NCBI RefSeq assembly: GCF_009745985.1
Contig: NZ_WFIX01000175.1
Span: forward strand, 1 to 64,000
DNA from: Microbacterium karelineae
GTDB lineage: Bacteria; Actinomycetota; Actinomycetes; Actinomycetales; Microbacteriaceae
Direction of reading: 5' to 3'
DNA: 64,000 bases
The notes under the pieces are model-generated. The model was not told where the DNA came from. It did not search any database and saw nothing but the letters and a program-made list of their open reading frames with translations. Of the stretch, positions 16,610 to 26,401 are shown piece after piece. How positions within the stretch are numbered: the stretch's first letter is position 1; each line of letters begins with the position of its first letter. The position numbers were made by a program, and so were the translations under genes.

Positions 16610-18150
16610 CCGCACCGTCCGATCGCCTCGACACGCTCACGAGCTGGCGCGCCGACTGGACGAGGCTGCGCGTCGCGGTGCTCGGCCTCGGCGCGACCGG
16701 GTTCTCGGTCGCCGACACCCTGGCCGAGCTGGGGGCGGATGTGCTCGTCGTCGCCGAGAGCGCGCCTGAGGAGTACGCCCGCCTCGTGCCCGTGATCGGC
16801 GCGCGGCTCGATGAGTCGCCCCTCGACGTCGTCCCCGCCTCGCTCGCGGACTTCGCCCCCGAGGTCGTCGTCGCGTCGCCCGGCTTCCCGCCGGCGCATC
16901 CCATCATCGAGTGGGTCCGCGGCCAGGGGATCGCCCTCTGGGGCGACATCGAGCTCGCCTGGCGGCTTCGCGACAAGGTCGTGCGCGACGACGGCAGCCC
17001 GGCCGACTGGGTCTTCGTGACGGGGACCAACGGCAAGACCACGACGACGCGGCTCGCCGCGACGATGCTCGTCGAGGGCGGCCTGCGCGCAGCGCCCTGC
17101 GGCAACATCGGAGTGCCGATCCTCGACGCGATCCGCGATCCGGCCGGTTTCGACGTGCTGGTCGTCGAGCTGTCGAGCCACCAGCTCTGGTATCTCGGGC
17201 TGGACGACGGCCCCGGCGCCCCCGTGCCGCACTCGGCAGTGTGCCTGAACCTCGCCGACGACCACCTCGCGTGGCACGGCTCGGCTGAGGCGTACCGCGA
17301 CGCGAAGGCCGTCGTCTACCGCCACGCGCGCGTCGCGTGCGTGTACAACAAGGCGGACGCGCAGACGATGCGGATGGTCGAGGAGGCCGACGTCACGGAG
17401 GGCGCCCGCGCGGTCGGCTTCGACCTCGGCGTGCCGGGCCCGAGCGAGCTCGGCGTCGTCGACGGGATCCTCGCCGACCGCGCGTTCGTGGAGAACCGCC
17501 GCACCTCCGCCGCAGAGCTCGCGACCGTCGAGGAGCTCCGCGGCCGCGGGCTCGCGATGCCTCATGTCGTCGCCAACATCCTCGCGGCGGCGGCGCTCGC
17601 GCGCGCGGCGGGCGTCGAGCCGGCCGCGGTGCGCCGCGCGCTGCAGAGCTTCGAACTGGATCCGCACCGCATGCAGCTCGTCGCCGAGTCGGGGGGCGTC
17701 GCGTGGATCGACGACTCGAAGGCGACGAATCCTCACGCCGCCATCGCCTCCCTGACGGCGTTCCCGCGCGCCGTGTGGATCCTCGGCGGCCTGTTCAAGG
17801 GCATCGACATCGCCCACATCGTGCGCGAGCGCGGCGGCGAGGTGACGGCCGCGATCGCGATCGGCGTCGACAGGGATCCGGTGCGCGCGGCGTTCGCACG
17901 ACACGCGCCGCACGTGCCGCTGTATGAGGTCGACGACGCTCAGACTGAAGACGTCATGGCGCGCGCGGTCGAGCTGGCCGCGCGGGCCGTGGGCGCGGGC
18001 GGCGTCGTGCTTCTCGCGCCGGCGGCGGCCTCGTTCGACCAGTTCGCGAGCTACGGCGAGCGGGGAGACAGGTTCCAGGAAGCGGTGCGGGAGCGGATCG
18101 AGAGGGGGAGCACAGATGACTCAGGCGGCGCGTCCCCCGAAGCGGTCTGA
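16606..18150 (+). CDS. murD: UDP-N-acetylmuramoylalanine--D-glutamate ligase MurD
   Basis: Adds D-Glu to UDP-MurNAc-L-Ala. It is 514 aa, a little longer than enterobacterial MurD (about 440). The N-terminal Rossmann-like domain carries VAVLGLGATGFSVADTL, and the ATPase loop is VTGTNGKTTTTRL. The C-terminal domain shows DPHRMQLVAESGGVAWIDDSKATNPHAA split over two lines of the usual motif. ATG at 16606 overlaps the mraY stop. The last 35 bases overlap ftsW. Confidence 0.95.
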   Translation: MTAPSDRLDTLTSWRADWTRLRVAVLGLGATGFSVADTLAELGADVLVVAESAPEEYARLVPVIGARLDESPLDVVPASLADFAPEVVVASPGFPPAHPIIEWVRGQGIALWGDIELAWRLRDKVVRDDGSPADWVFVTGTNGKTTTTRLAATMLVEGGLRAAPCGNIGVPILDAIRDPAGFDVLVVELSSHQLWYLGLDDGPGAPVPHSAVCLNLADDHLAWHGSAEAYRDAKAVVYRHARVACVYNKADAQTMRMVEEADVTEGARAVGFDLGVPGPSELGVVDGILADRAFVENRRTSAAELATVEELRGRGLAMPHVVANILAAAALARAAGVEPAAVRRALQSFELDPHRMQLVAESGGVAWIDDSKATNPHAAIASLTAFPRAVWILGGLFKGIDIAHIVRERGGEVTAAIAIGVDRDPVRAAFARHAPHVPLYEVDDAQTEDVMARAVELAARAVGAGGVVLLAPAAASFDQFASYGERGDRFQEAVRERIERGSTDDSGGASPEAV

Positions 18151-19327
18151 GAAGGGTCCCCTCGCGGCGCGGATCGCGCTGGGCCGCAGCATGCGGCCCG
18201 TGCCCGTCGAGTTCCTGCTGATCGGATCCTCCGCGATCCTCCTCACCGCGTTCGGCGCAGTGATGGTGTTCTCGGCGACGACCGTCGAGTCGATCGCCGC
18301 GAACGGCAGTCCGTACAACGACGGCGTCAGCCACCTCGTCTTCGCGGCGGTCGGTCTCCCGCTCATGTTCGTGATGAGCCGCTTCTCGGTGCCCTGGCTG
18401 CGGCGGCTCGCCTGGCCGGCGCTCGTTCTCGGGATCGGGCTTCAGCTGCTCGTGTTCACACCGCTCGGGTTCGAGTTCGGCGGCAACCGCAACTGGCTCG
18501 ACCTCGAGGTCGCCACGGTCCAGCCGTCTGAGTTCCTCAAGCTCGCCCTCGTGCTGTGGATCTCGTTCATCCTCCACCGCAAGCGCGACCGGCTGACGAG
18601 CTTCTGGCAGTTCGCGATCCCGGTCCTCCCCGGCGCGGGCTTCGCGGTCGCGACGGTGCTCGGCGGCCAGGACCTCGGCACGGCCACGATCATCGCGATG
18701 CTCGCGCTCGGGGCCATGTTCTTCGCGGGCGTGCGCCTGCGCTTCCTCGCCCCGATCGTGCTCGTGGGCGCGGCGGGGGTCGCGGCGCTCGCGATCATCA
18801 GTCCCAACCGGATGACCCGAATCCTGTCGGTCTTCGACCCGGACTGCGATCCGCTCGGCGAGTGCTACCAGCCCTATCACGGGCTCTGGGGGCTCGCGGG
18901 CGGCGGGATCCTCGGGCGCGGGCTCGGCAACTCGCGCGAGAAGTACAACTGGCTGCCCGCCGCGGCCGACGACTACATCTTCGCGATCGTCGGGGAGGAG
19001 CTGGGGCTCCTCGGCTGCCTCGTCGTGCTCGCCCTGTTCGCCGTGCTCGCGGTCGGCATCTTCCGCATCGTGCGCCGTACCGATGACCTGTTCGTGCGCG
19101 CCGCGGCCGGCGGCATCGGCGTGTGGATCATCGGGCAGGCGCTCGTCAACATCGGCGTCGTGCTCCGCGTCCTCCCTGCGCTCGGCGTACCGCTGCCTTT
19201 CCTCTCCGCCGGCGGCTCCTCCCTCCTCGCGGTGCTTCTCGCCTGCGGCGTGCTGCTCGCGCTGGCGCGCACCCTGCCCGACGGCAGCGCGCCTGTCGGA
19301 GCCGTTCCCGCAGGCCGCAGGTCGTAA
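18116..19327 (+). CDS. ftsW: Lipid II polymerase / division protein FtsW (SEDS family)
   Basis: SEDS glycosyltransferase that polymerises lipid II at the septum together with FtsI. It is 403 aa with about ten transmembrane helices. Conserved stretches include GGNRNWLDL, ATVQPSEFLKLALVLW, GGQDLGTATI, YNWLPAAADDYIFAIVGEELG, and GVPLPFLSAGGSSLL near the end. ATG at 18116 is preceded by GAGGGGGAG and lies inside the murD 3' end (35-base overlap). An unusual Cys pair occurs in the loop DPDCDPLGECYQPYHG. Confidence 0.95.
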   Translation: MTQAARPPKRSEKGPLAARIALGRSMRPVPVEFLLIGSSAILLTAFGAVMVFSATTVESIAANGSPYNDGVSHLVFAAVGLPLMFVMSRFSVPWLRRLAWPALVLGIGLQLLVFTPLGFEFGGNRNWLDLEVATVQPSEFLKLALVLWISFILHRKRDRLTSFWQFAIPVLPGAGFAVATVLGGQDLGTATIIAMLALGAMFFAGVRLRFLAPIVLVGAAGVAALAIISPNRMTRILSVFDPDCDPLGECYQPYHGLWGLAGGGILGRGLGNSREKYNWLPAAADDYIFAIVGEELGLLGCLVVLALFAVLAVGIFRIVRRTDDLFVRAAAGGIGVWIIGQALVNIGVVLRVLPALGVPLPFLSAGGSSLLAVLLACGVLLALARTLPDGSAPVGAVPAGRRS

Positions 19328-19330
19328 GAT
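19325..19330 (+). promoter_or_regulatory. Possible internal leaderless promoter for murG
   Basis: TAAGAT begins at the ftsW stop codon and lies exactly six bases before the murG GTG. The GTG has no Shine-Dalgarno sequence, so murG may be read from a leaderless transcript in addition to the operon mRNA. Confidence 0.45.
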
Positions 19331-19336
19331 CGTCCG

Positions 19337-20428
19337 GTGACGACGTACCTGCTCGCCGGCGGAGGAACCGCCGGACACGTGAACCCGATGCTCGCGGTCG
19401 CCGACGGCCTCCGGGCACGCCGTCCTGACGACGAGATCCTCATCCTCGGCACGGCCGAGGGCCTCGAATCCCGCCTCGTTCCCGAGCGCGGCTACGAGCT
19501 CCTCATCGTGCCGAAGGTGCCGTTCCCGCGCCGCCCGAACGGCGACGCCCTGCGGTTCCCCTCGCGCTTCTCGCGCGCCGTGAAGACCGTGCGCGGCTAC
19601 CTGCGCGAGCGCGGCGTCGACGTCGTGCTCGGCGTCGGCGGGTACGCGGCCGCGCCCGCATACGTCGCGGCGCGCCGCGAGCGGATCCCCGCCGTCGTGC
19701 ACGAGGCCAATGCGCGGCCCGGTCTCGCGAACGTGCTCGGCGCGCGCTCGGCCGCCGCCGTCGGCGTCGCCTTCGACGGAACGCCGATCAGGAGGGGCGA
19801 GGTCGTCGGCATGCCGCTGCGGCCCGAGATCGTCTCACTGGATCGCGCGGCGGCCAGGGGCGAGGCGGCGCGCGCCTTCGGCCTCGACCCGGCACGCCCC
19901 GTCCTGCTCGTCTTCGGCGGGTCCCTCGGCGCGCGGCGCCTCAACACGACGCTCGCCGAGTCGTGGCGCGACATCCGCTCGGCCGGATGGCAGATCCTTC
20001 ACATCACGGGTGAGAAGAACGCCGTCGACGTGCCCGGCGAGGCCGGGTACGTCGTGCGTCCCTATGTCGACCGGATGGACCTCGCCTTCGCCCTCGCCGA
20101 CGTCATCGTCGCGCGGTCCGGCGCCTCGACCGTGTCGGAGATCTCGGCCCTCGGGATCCCGGCGATCTACGTGCCCTATCCCGTCGGCAACGGCGAGCAG
20201 CGCCTCAACGCCGCCTCCGCCGTGCGTCGCGGCGCCGCGCGCCTCGTCGACGACGCCGCCTTCACGCCGGAGTGGGTGCGGACAGAGCTCGTGCCGTTCC
20301 TCTCCGACCCGGAGCAGATCGCCGCCTATGCGGAGGCCGCCGACGGCGCGGGAACGCGGTTCGGCACCGAGAACGTCATCGCCCACCTCGACCGCGCCCG
20401 CGCGGCGCGACAGGAGGCCCGCTCATGA
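19337..20428 (+). CDS. murG: UDP-GlcNAc:lipid I GlcNAc transferase MurG
   Basis: Peripheral membrane glycosyltransferase that converts lipid I to lipid II. It is 363 aa of GT-B fold. Motifs: [19 protein letters not shown] at the N-terminus (Gly-rich loop), [28 protein letters not shown], and the donor-binding [24 protein letters not shown] with [11 protein letters not shown] at 19337 follows TAAGAT by six bases. The stop overlaps murC (ATGA). Confidence 0.97.
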   Translation: MTTYLLAGGGTAGHVNPMLAVADGLRARRPDDEILILGTAEGLESRLVPERGYELLIVPKVPFPRRPNGDALRFPSRFSRAVKTVRGYLRERGVDVVLGVGGYAAAPAYVAARRERIPAVVHEANARPGLANVLGARSAAAVGVAFDGTPIRRGEVVGMPLRPEIVSLDRAAARGEAARAFGLDPARPVLLVFGGSLGARRLNTTLAESWRDIRSAGWQILHITGEKNAVDVPGEAGYVVRPYVDRMDLAFALADVIVARSGASTVSEISALGIPAIYVPYPVGNGEQRLNAASAVRRGAARLVDDAAFTPEWVRTELVPFLSDPEQIAAYAEAADGAGTRFGTENVIAHLDRARAARQEARS

Positions 20429-21819
20429 TCGCCCCCGACCTCGCGGTCCCCATTCCCGACGAGATCCGGTCGGTGCACTTCATCGGCATCGGCGGATCCG
20501 GCATCTCGGGCCTCGCGCGCATGTTCCTGCAGGCTGGCATCCCCGTCTCCGGCTCCGACCGCGCGGAGAGCCAGAACACCCGCGACCTCGCCGCGCTCGG
20601 GGCAGGGGTGCACATCGGGCACGACGCCGCGAATCTCGGCGACGTCGACGCCGTCGTGTACACGGGCGCGATCTGGCCCGAGAATCCCGAGTACCTCGCG
20701 GCGAAGGAGCGCGGCATCACGCTGCTGCATCGCTCGCAGGCGCTGAAGCACCTCATCGACGGGCGGCGCCTCGTCTCGGTCGCGGGCGCGCACGGCAAGA
20801 CGACGTCGACGGGCATGATCGTCACGGCGCTTTCGGAGCTCGGCGCGGATCCGAGCTTCGTCAACGGCGGCGTCATCCAGCAGTTCGGTGCGTCGAGCCG
20901 CGCGGGGGAGGACGACCTCTTCGTCGTCGAGGCGGACGAGTCGGACGGCACCTTCCTCATCTACGACACCTCCGTCGCGCTCATCACGAACGTCGACGCC
21001 GACCACCTCGACCACTACGGCTCGCACGAGGCCTTCGACGACGCGTTCGTGCGCTTCGCGGACGCGGCGCGCGAGGCCGTCGTCATCTCAGCCGACGACG
21101 CGGGGGCGCGCCGCGTCGGCGCACGCCTCGCCCATCCGCACGTCGTCACCTTCGGCGAGTCGGAGGGCGCGGACCTGCGCGTCGTCGACATCGACACCCA
21201 CGGCCCCGTGTCGTTCGCGCTCGAGAGCGCGGGCGAGCGGGCCGAGGTGCAACTGAGCGTTCCGGGCCGGCACAACGCGATCAACGCGGCCGGAGCCGTC
21301 GCGGTGCTCGTCGCCCTCGACCATCGACTGCCGGACGCGGCGCGCGCCGTCGAGGCGTTCGGCGGCACGGTGCGGCGGTTCGAGCTGCACGGCGCCGAGC
21401 ACGGCGTGCGGGTGTACGACGACTACGCGCACCACCCGACGGAGGTCGCGGCCGCGCTGGCGGGCGCGCGCTCTGTCGTCGGCGAGGGACGCATCATCGC
21501 GCTGCACCAGCCGCACACCTACTCGCGCACGCAGCTGCTGGCGGGCGAGTTCGCGCGGGTGCTCGAGGAGCACGCGGACCACTCCGTCGTCCTCGATGTG
21601 TACGGCGCGCGCGAGGATCCGATCCCCGGCGTGACGGGACACCTCGTCGAGGAGGCCTTCGAGGATCCGGCGGCCGTGTCGTACGAGCCCGATTGGCAGC
21701 GCGCCGCCGAGCGCGCCGCCGAGGTCGCACGCGACGGCGACTTCATCATCACGCTCGGCTGCGGCGACGTCTACCGGATCATCCCGCAGGTGCTGGACGC
21801 CCTGCGCCGCGGGGAGTGA
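20425..21819 (+). CDS. murC: UDP-N-acetylmuramate--L-alanine ligase MurC
   Basis: Adds the first amino acid, L-Ala, to UDP-MurNAc. It is 464 aa. The N-terminal domain has [18 protein letters not shown], the ATPase loop is [13 protein letters not shown], and [21 protein letters not shown] and FQPHTYSRT-like ([11 protein letters not shown]) motifs follow. CAGGAGG lies before ATG 20425, which overlaps the murG stop by four bases. It is separated from ftsQ by only seven bases. Confidence 0.97.
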   Translation: MIAPDLAVPIPDEIRSVHFIGIGGSGISGLARMFLQAGIPVSGSDRAESQNTRDLAALGAGVHIGHDAANLGDVDAVVYTGAIWPENPEYLAAKERGITLLHRSQALKHLIDGRRLVSVAGAHGKTTSTGMIVTALSELGADPSFVNGGVIQQFGASSRAGEDDLFVVEADESDGTFLIYDTSVALITNVDADHLDHYGSHEAFDDAFVRFADAAREAVVISADDAGARRVGARLAHPHVVTFGESEGADLRVVDIDTHGPVSFALESAGERAEVQLSVPGRHNAINAAGAVAVLVALDHRLPDAARAVEAFGGTVRRFELHGAEHGVRVYDDYAHHPTEVAAALAGARSVVGEGRIIALHQPHTYSRTQLLAGEFARVLEEHADHSVVLDVYGAREDPIPGVTGHLVEEAFEDPAAVSYEPDWQRAAERAAEVARDGDFIITLGCGDVYRIIPQVLDALRRGE

Positions 21820-21826
21820 CCGCACC

Positions 21827-22792
21827 GTGAAGCGCCCCGGACCGCTCCCACCCCCGGCGCGTCGCCCCCAGACGGACGACCCCGTCGAGGAGGCCGGCGA
21901 CGCCGAGCCCGGGCGCGAACGCGGGCGGATCGCGTCGGTCCTGCCGTTCGCGCGCCGACGCTCCGAGACCGGTGCGGACGGCGCCGCGGACGAGCCGCAC
22001 GAGGATCCCGTCGCGGCGGACGGAGTGGCGGGTCCCCTGGGCGTGTGGCGCGCCGCGCGGCGGCGCCGACGGGCCGAGCGGGCCGAGGTGCGCCGCTTCA
22101 CGGTTCGGTCACGCCGCCGCAGGATCGCCTGGCTGAGCGGCCTGGGTGCGCTCGTCCTGCTCGTCGTCGGCACGGTCGGCGCCGCCTACAGCCCCCTGTT
22201 CGCTGTCGAGCGCATCACGGTGCGCGGTGCCTCGGCGCTCGACGCGAACGCGGTCGTCGAGGCCCTCGACGGGCAGCTCGGGCGGCCGTTCCCCCTCGTC
22301 GATCATGGCGAGATCCGCTCGGCGCTCATCGGGTTCCCCGCGATCGAGACGTACGCGATCGAGTCGCGCCCGCCTCACGATCTCGTCGTGCGCATCGTGG
22401 AGCGCACCCCCGTCGCGGTCATCGCCACCGACGCGGGGTTCACCACGGTCGACGCCGCCGGCGTCGCCCTGAGCACGACGGAGCAGCAGCCGGAGGGCCT
22501 GCCGATCGCCGAGGTCGAGGGCGGCCCCTCATCGGAGGCGTTCGCGGCCGCGGGGCAGGTGCTGCGATCGCTGCCCGCCGACATCGCCGAGCGCGTGACC
22601 GCAGTGCGGGCGTCGTCGCCCGATGACGTCTCATTCGACCTGCCGGACGGCGGCGGCGTGTCGGTCGTGTGGGGGAGCGCCGACGACACGGCGCAGAAGG
22701 TCGACACGCTGACGGCCGGGTTCGAGGCCGCCCCGCCTGACACCGTCTCGACGTACGACGTGTCGTCGGGCGGCGTCCTCGTCGTCGGCTGA
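21827..22792 (+). CDS. ftsQ: Cell division protein FtsQ/DivIB
   Basis: Bitopic division protein of 321 aa that links FtsL/FtsB to the divisome. It has a long charged cytoplasmic N-terminus of about 100 residues, one transmembrane helix (about 104-124, WLSGLGALVLLVVGTVGAAY), a POTRA domain beginning FAVERITVRGASALDANAVVEAL, and the FtsQ beta domain (VVRIVERTPVAVIAT). The extended Pro/Arg-rich N-terminus is typical of actinobacteria. The GTG at 21827 has no strong ribosome-binding site and probably relies on coupling with murC. Confidence 0.93.
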   Translation: MKRPGPLPPPARRPQTDDPVEEAGDAEPGRERGRIASVLPFARRRSETGADGAADEPHEDPVAADGVAGPLGVWRAARRRRRAERAEVRRFTVRSRRRRIAWLSGLGALVLLVVGTVGAAYSPLFAVERITVRGASALDANAVVEALDGQLGRPFPLVDHGEIRSALIGFPAIETYAIESRPPHDLVVRIVERTPVAVIATDAGFTTVDAAGVALSTTEQQPEGLPIAEVEGGPSSEAFAAAGQVLRSLPADIAERVTAVRASSPDDVSFDLPDGGGVSVVWGSADDTAQKVDTLTAGFEAAPPDTVSTYDVSSGGVLVVG

Positions 22793-22809
22793 CCGCCGAG
22801 AAATCCAGA

Positions 22810-22836
22810 CACACCGCGGCGCGTTGCCGCGGTGTG
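22810..22836 (+). terminator. Hairpin between ftsQ and ftsZ
   Basis: A perfect 10-bp stem, CACACCGCGG (22810-22819) with CCGCGGTGTG (22827-22836), has a seven-base loop. It lies just after the ftsQ stop. It may attenuate read-through into ftsZ, which then depends on its own promoter. Confidence 0.6.
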
Positions 22837-22839
22837 CGG

Positions 22840-22959
22840 CCCGCGCCCCGTACCGTCGAGGTCGAGCAGAATATATGCCGGTGAATACTTTAACCCTCTT
22901 GTTGACGTTGAAGGTTTGAGGTTCCCGGCGGCAGCCCAGGTTCCGTCGATGGAGGCAGC
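22840..22959 (+). promoter_or_regulatory. ftsZ upstream region
   Basis: This A/T-richer stretch is unusual for the window (AATATATG, GAATACTTTAACC). It contains a near inverted repeat: AACCCTC (22892-22898), 11 bases, GAAGGTT (22910-22916). A TTGACG lies at 22903-22908. Exact -10/-35 elements cannot be assigned. The ribosome-binding site GGAGG precedes the ftsZ ATG. Confidence 0.45.
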
Positions 22960-24162
22960 ATGAGCCAGAACCAGAACTACCTCGCCGTCATCAAAGTTGT
23001 CGGCGTCGGTGGTGGCGGCGTCAACGCCGTCAACCGCATGATCGAACTCGGGCTGCGCGGCGTCGAGTTCATCGCGATCAACACAGACGCGCAGGCGCTC
23101 CTCATGAGCGACGCGGACATCAAGCTCGATGTGGGCCGCGACCTCACGCGCGGCCTCGGCGCCGGCGCCGACCCCGAGGTGGGTCGCCGCGCGGCCGAGG
23201 ACCACCAGGAGGAGATCGAACAGGCCCTCGCCGGTGCGGACATGGTCTTCGTCACGGCGGGCGAGGGCGGCGGCACCGGCACGGGCGGCGCCCCGGTCGT
23301 CGCGCGCATCGCGAAGTCGATCGGCGCGCTCACGATCGGCGTCGTCACGAAGCCGTTCTCGTTCGAGGGCCGGCGCCGACAGCAGCAGGCGGAGCAGGGT
23401 GTGTCCATCCTGAAGGAGGAGGTCGACACGCTCATCGTCGTCCCGAACGACCGCCTGCTCGAGATCAGCGACCGAGGCATCTCGATGGTCGAGGCGTTCG
23501 CGACCGCCGATCAGGTGCTGCTGGCCGGCGTGCAGGGCATCACCGACCTCATCACCACGCCGGGCCTCATCAACCTCGACTTCGCCGACGTCAAGAGCGT
23601 GATGCAGGGCGCGGGATCCGCGCTCATGGGCATCGGATCCGCACGCGGCGCCGATCGGGCGATCAAGGCCGCCGAGCTCGCGGTCGAGTCGCCGCTGCTC
23701 GAGGCCTCGATCGAGGGCGCGCACGGCGTGCTGCTGTCGATCCAGGGTGGGTCGAACCTCGGCATCTTCGAGATCAACGACGCCGCGCGTCTCGTGCAGG
23801 AGGCGGCGCATCCGGAGGCGAACATCATCTTCGGAACCGTCATCGACGACACGCTCGGCGACGAGGTGCGCGTGACGGTCGTCGCGGCGGGCTTCGACGG
23901 CGGCGAGCCGCAGTCGCGCGTCGAGGTGCCGGCGTTCGGCGGCCGCGCGGAGGAGAACCCGCGCCCGTCGCTCCCCGGCGATGCGCGCACGCCTGTCGCT
24001 GTCGCGGTCGCGGAGCGGACCGAGAGCGACAGCGCGGCCGCGGAGCGCGAGCCCTCGCGCGCCGCCGAGCCCTCCGTGCCGTCGATCCCCGCGACGCCCG
24101 CGCTCAGCGAGTCGAGCGGATTCGACGACGACGACATCGATATCCCCGAATTCCTGAAGTGA
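22960..24162 (+). CDS. ftsZ: Cell division GTPase FtsZ
   Basis: Tubulin homologue that forms the Z-ring. It is 400 aa. The N-terminal [15 protein letters not shown] starts the GTPase domain, the tubulin signature [13 protein letters not shown] is near residue 104, and NDRLLEI and the T7-loop region [20 protein letters not shown] follow. A disordered linker leads to the conserved C-terminal tail [11 protein letters not shown] that binds SepF and FtsW. The stop overlaps the yggS GTG by four bases. Confidence 0.98.
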   Translation: MSQNQNYLAVIKVVGVGGGGVNAVNRMIELGLRGVEFIAINTDAQALLMSDADIKLDVGRDLTRGLGAGADPEVGRRAAEDHQEEIEQALAGADMVFVTAGEGGGTGTGGAPVVARIAKSIGALTIGVVTKPFSFEGRRRQQQAEQGVSILKEEVDTLIVVPNDRLLEISDRGISMVEAFATADQVLLAGVQGITDLITTPGLINLDFADVKSVMQGAGSALMGIGSARGADRAIKAAELAVESPLLEASIEGAHGVLLSIQGGSNLGIFEINDAARLVQEAAHPEANIIFGTVIDDTLGDEVRVTVVAAGFDGGEPQSRVEVPAFGGRAEENPRPSLPGDARTPVAVAVAERTESDSAAAEREPSRAAEPSVPSIPATPALSESSGFDDDDIDIPEFLK

Positions 24163-24836
24163 CGACGCTCGCCTCCCGCCTGGCCGCGGTCGACGGATCC
24201 ATCGCCCGCGCGGCGCGGTCCGCCGGCCGCGACGCGGGGGCGATCACTCGCATCGTCGTGACGAAGTTCCACCCGGTCGCGCTGGTGCGCGCCCTGCACG
24301 GGCTGGGGGTGCGCGACATCGCCGAGAACCGACAGCAGGAGCTGACGGCGAAGCGAGGCGAGCTCACCGACCTCGACGACATGAGCTGGCACTTCGTCGG
24401 CCAGGTCCAGACGAAGAAGGCGCGCGCGGTGCGACGCGAGGCGACGGTCGTCCACTCCGTCGATCGGGAGAAGCTCGTGCGGGCGCTCGACGAGCCGGGC
24501 GCGGATCCGCTCGACGTGCTCGTGCAGATCAACCTCACAGACGATCCCGCTCGCGGGGGTGTCGCCCCCGCGGAGGCGGCACGGCTCGCGGAGGCGATCG
24601 CCGACGCCGAATCCCTGCGCCTGCGCGGCGTCATGGCGGTCGCCCCCCTCGACGAGCATCCCGCCGCGGCGTTCGAGCGGCTCGCGCACTGCGCCGAGCG
24701 CGTGCGCGGCGTGGACCCGGCCGCGACGTGGATCTCGGCGGGCATGTCACAGGACTTCGCGGAGGCCATCGCGCACGGCGCGACACACCTGCGGATCGGC
24801 ACGGCAATCACCGGTCCGAGGCCCTCGCAGGATTAG
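24159..24836 (+). CDS. YggS-family PLP homeostasis protein
   Basis: Single-domain fold-type III PLP-binding protein, 225 aa. The PLP lysine is in IVVTKFHP near residue 35, followed by [13 protein letters not shown] and [12 protein letters not shown]. The C-terminus has the usual [27 protein letters not shown]. It balances cellular pyridoxal phosphate. GTG at 24159 overlaps the ftsZ stop. The pgeF gene that often sits between ftsZ and yggS is not present. The yggS-sepF order is standard in actinobacteria. Confidence 0.94.
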   Translation: MTTLASRLAAVDGSIARAARSAGRDAGAITRIVVTKFHPVALVRALHGLGVRDIAENRQQELTAKRGELTDLDDMSWHFVGQVQTKKARAVRREATVVHSVDREKLVRALDEPGADPLDVLVQINLTDDPARGGVAPAEAARLAEAIADAESLRLRGVMAVAPLDEHPAAAFERLAHCAERVRGVDPAATWISAGMSQDFAEAIAHGATHLRIGTAITGPRPSQD

Positions 24837-24872
24837 CCTGCAGAGAAGACGAGCACCCAACCGGAGGACGCC

Positions 24873-25337
24873 ATGGCGAACCCGCTCAAGAAGACGATGG
24901 TCTACCTCGGCCTCGCCGACGAAGAGGAATACGTCGAGGACGAGATCGTGCAGGCCCCCGCCCGCACCCCTCGCCGTGAGGAGAACCATGATGACGAAAA
25001 GCCGGCTCCCGTGACGCCCCTGCGTCGCCCGACGGTCGTGCGCCAGCCCGCGGCCGATGCGGTCAACGAGATCGTGACCGTCCATCCGAAGCAGTATCGC
25101 GACGCGCAGACGATCGCGGAGCAGTTCCGCGACGGCCTGCCCGTGATCATCAACGTCTCGCAGATGTCCGACGCCGACGCGCGTCGCCTCATCGACTTCG
25201 CGAGCGGCCTGTCCATGGGGCTCTACGGCCGCATCGAGCGGGTCACCAGCAAGGTGTTCCTGCTGAGCCCCGAGAACATCGCCGTCTCGGGTGACGGAGG
25301 CGTCGCCTCCGCCGAGGCCGGCGCGTTCGACAGCTGA
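24873..25337 (+). CDS. sepF: Cell division protein SepF
   Basis: Membrane anchor for FtsZ in actinobacteria, 154 aa. An N-terminal amphipathic segment ([20 protein letters not shown]) is followed by a linker and the SepF domain ([64 protein letters not shown]). ATG at 24873 has GGAGGA ahead and a TAGCCT -10 at 24834-24839. A strong hairpin follows. Confidence 0.96.
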   Translation: MANPLKKTMVYLGLADEEEYVEDEIVQAPARTPRREENHDDEKPAPVTPLRRPTVVRQPAADAVNEIVTVHPKQYRDAQTIAEQFRDGLPVIINVSQMSDADARRLIDFASGLSMGLYGRIERVTSKVFLLSPENIAVSGDGGVASAEAGAFDS

Positions 25338-25357
25338 CCTCGCGGGATTCGCTCGTC

Positions 25358-25390
25358 GGGCCCGGTGCGCCGTTCGGCGTCACCGGGCCC
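25358..25390 (+). terminator. Terminator after sepF
   Basis: GGGCCCGGTG (25358-25367) pairs with CACCGGGCCC (25381-25390), with an inner CGCC/GGCG stem around GTTC. It lies 20 bases past the sepF stop and directly before the yggT promoter. Confidence 0.75.
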
Positions 25391-25411
25391 TCTCGCGTAG
25401 GGTGATCTCTT

Positions 25412-25717
25412 GTGGCTGTCATCGGATTCGTCGCGTCGATCCTGCACTTGGTGCTCTCGCTGTACGTGCTGGTTCTCTTCGCGCGTCTCATCCTCGAGTA
25501 CATTCCGATGTTCAATCGGGAATGGCGGCCGAAGGGCGGGATGCTCATCGTCTGCGAGATCATCTACACGGTCACAGATCCGCCGATCCGGTTCTTCCGG
25601 AAGCACATCCCGCCGCTGCGCATCGGTCCGGTCGCGATCGACCTCGGGTTCGCGATCACGATGCTGCTCTGCTTCATCGCCATGTCGATCCTCCGAGTCA
25701 TCGTCGTGGCGAACTGA
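25412..25717 (+). CDS. YggT family membrane protein
   Basis: 101-aa protein with two hydrophobic segments (about 4-28 and 70-95) and the family motifs YVLVLFARLILEYIP and TDPPIRFFRKHIPPLRIGPVAIDLGF. Its function is not firmly known; family members near sepF/divIVA are linked to envelope or ring positioning. The GTG at 25412 follows TAGGGT (25398-25403) by eight bases and has no ribosome-binding site, so it may be leaderless. Confidence 0.92.
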   Translation: MAVIGFVASILHLVLSLYVLVLFARLILEYIPMFNREWRPKGGMLIVCEIIYTVTDPPIRFFRKHIPPLRIGPVAIDLGFAITMLLCFIAMSILRVIVVAN

Positions 25718-25755
25718 ACTATCATGATGTCCACCATCGAAAGAGGGGCCACAAC

Positions 25756-26388
25756 ATGTCACTGACGCCGGAAGACGTCGTCACCAAGCAGTTCCAGCAC
25801 GTCCGCTTCAAGGAGGGCTTCGACCCCGATGAGGTCGACGACTTCCTGGACGAGATCGTCGTCGAGTGGCGCAAGACGATCGAGGAGAACGAGCAGCTGA
25901 AGGCGCGCGTCGCCGAGCTCGAGTCGGGCGGCGCCGCAGCCCCCGCTCCTGCGGAGTCGGCCCCCGCCGAGGCAGCTGTCGAGGCCCCGGCAGAGGAGCC
26001 GGCCGCCGCGGAGGAGCCGGTCGCCGAGGTGGCAGCCACCGGTGCCGGCGTGACGTCGACCGCGTCGAGCGCGGCGGGCATCATCGCCCGCGCCGAGCGC
26101 CTGCACGACGAGCACGTCGCCGAGGGCGAGGCCAAGGCCAAGCAGCTCGTCGGCGACGCCGAGACGAAGGCCGCGGGCATCGTGTCCGCCGCCGAGGCGA
26201 AGCAGCGTGAGATCTCGCAGAAGCTCGACACCGAGCGCAAGAGCCTCGAGGGCCGCATCACCGAGCTGCGTCAGTTCGAGCGCGACTACCGTCAGCAGCT
26301 GCGCGGCTACTTCGAGCAGAAGCTCGCGGATCTCGACGCCCCGGAGTCGGGATCGGGCAGCACGCCCGTCTCGACCATCGGGCTCTGA
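25756..26388 (+). CDS. divIVA: DivIVA/Wag31 polar growth protein
   Basis: Coiled-coil scaffold that marks cell poles and septa and recruits the elongation machinery. It is 210 aa. The N-terminal membrane-binding domain MSLTPEDVVTKQFQHVRFKEGFD... with DEVDDFLDEIVVEW is followed by a short coiled coil, an Ala/Glu/Pro-rich linker (about 58-100) and a long C-terminal coiled coil (about 110-190). ATG at 25756 has AAAGAGG ahead. A TATCAT -10 at 25720-25725 gives it its own promoter. Confidence 0.95.
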   Translation: MSLTPEDVVTKQFQHVRFKEGFDPDEVDDFLDEIVVEWRKTIEENEQLKARVAELESGGAAAPAPAESAPAEAAVEAPAEEPAAAEEPVAEVAATGAGVTSTASSAAGIIARAERLHDEHVAEGEAKAKQLVGDAETKAAGIVSAAEAKQREISQKLDTERKSLEGRITELRQFERDYRQQLRGYFEQKLADLDAPESGSGSTPVSTIGL

Positions 26389-26401
26389 GCTCGCGTCACG
26401 C

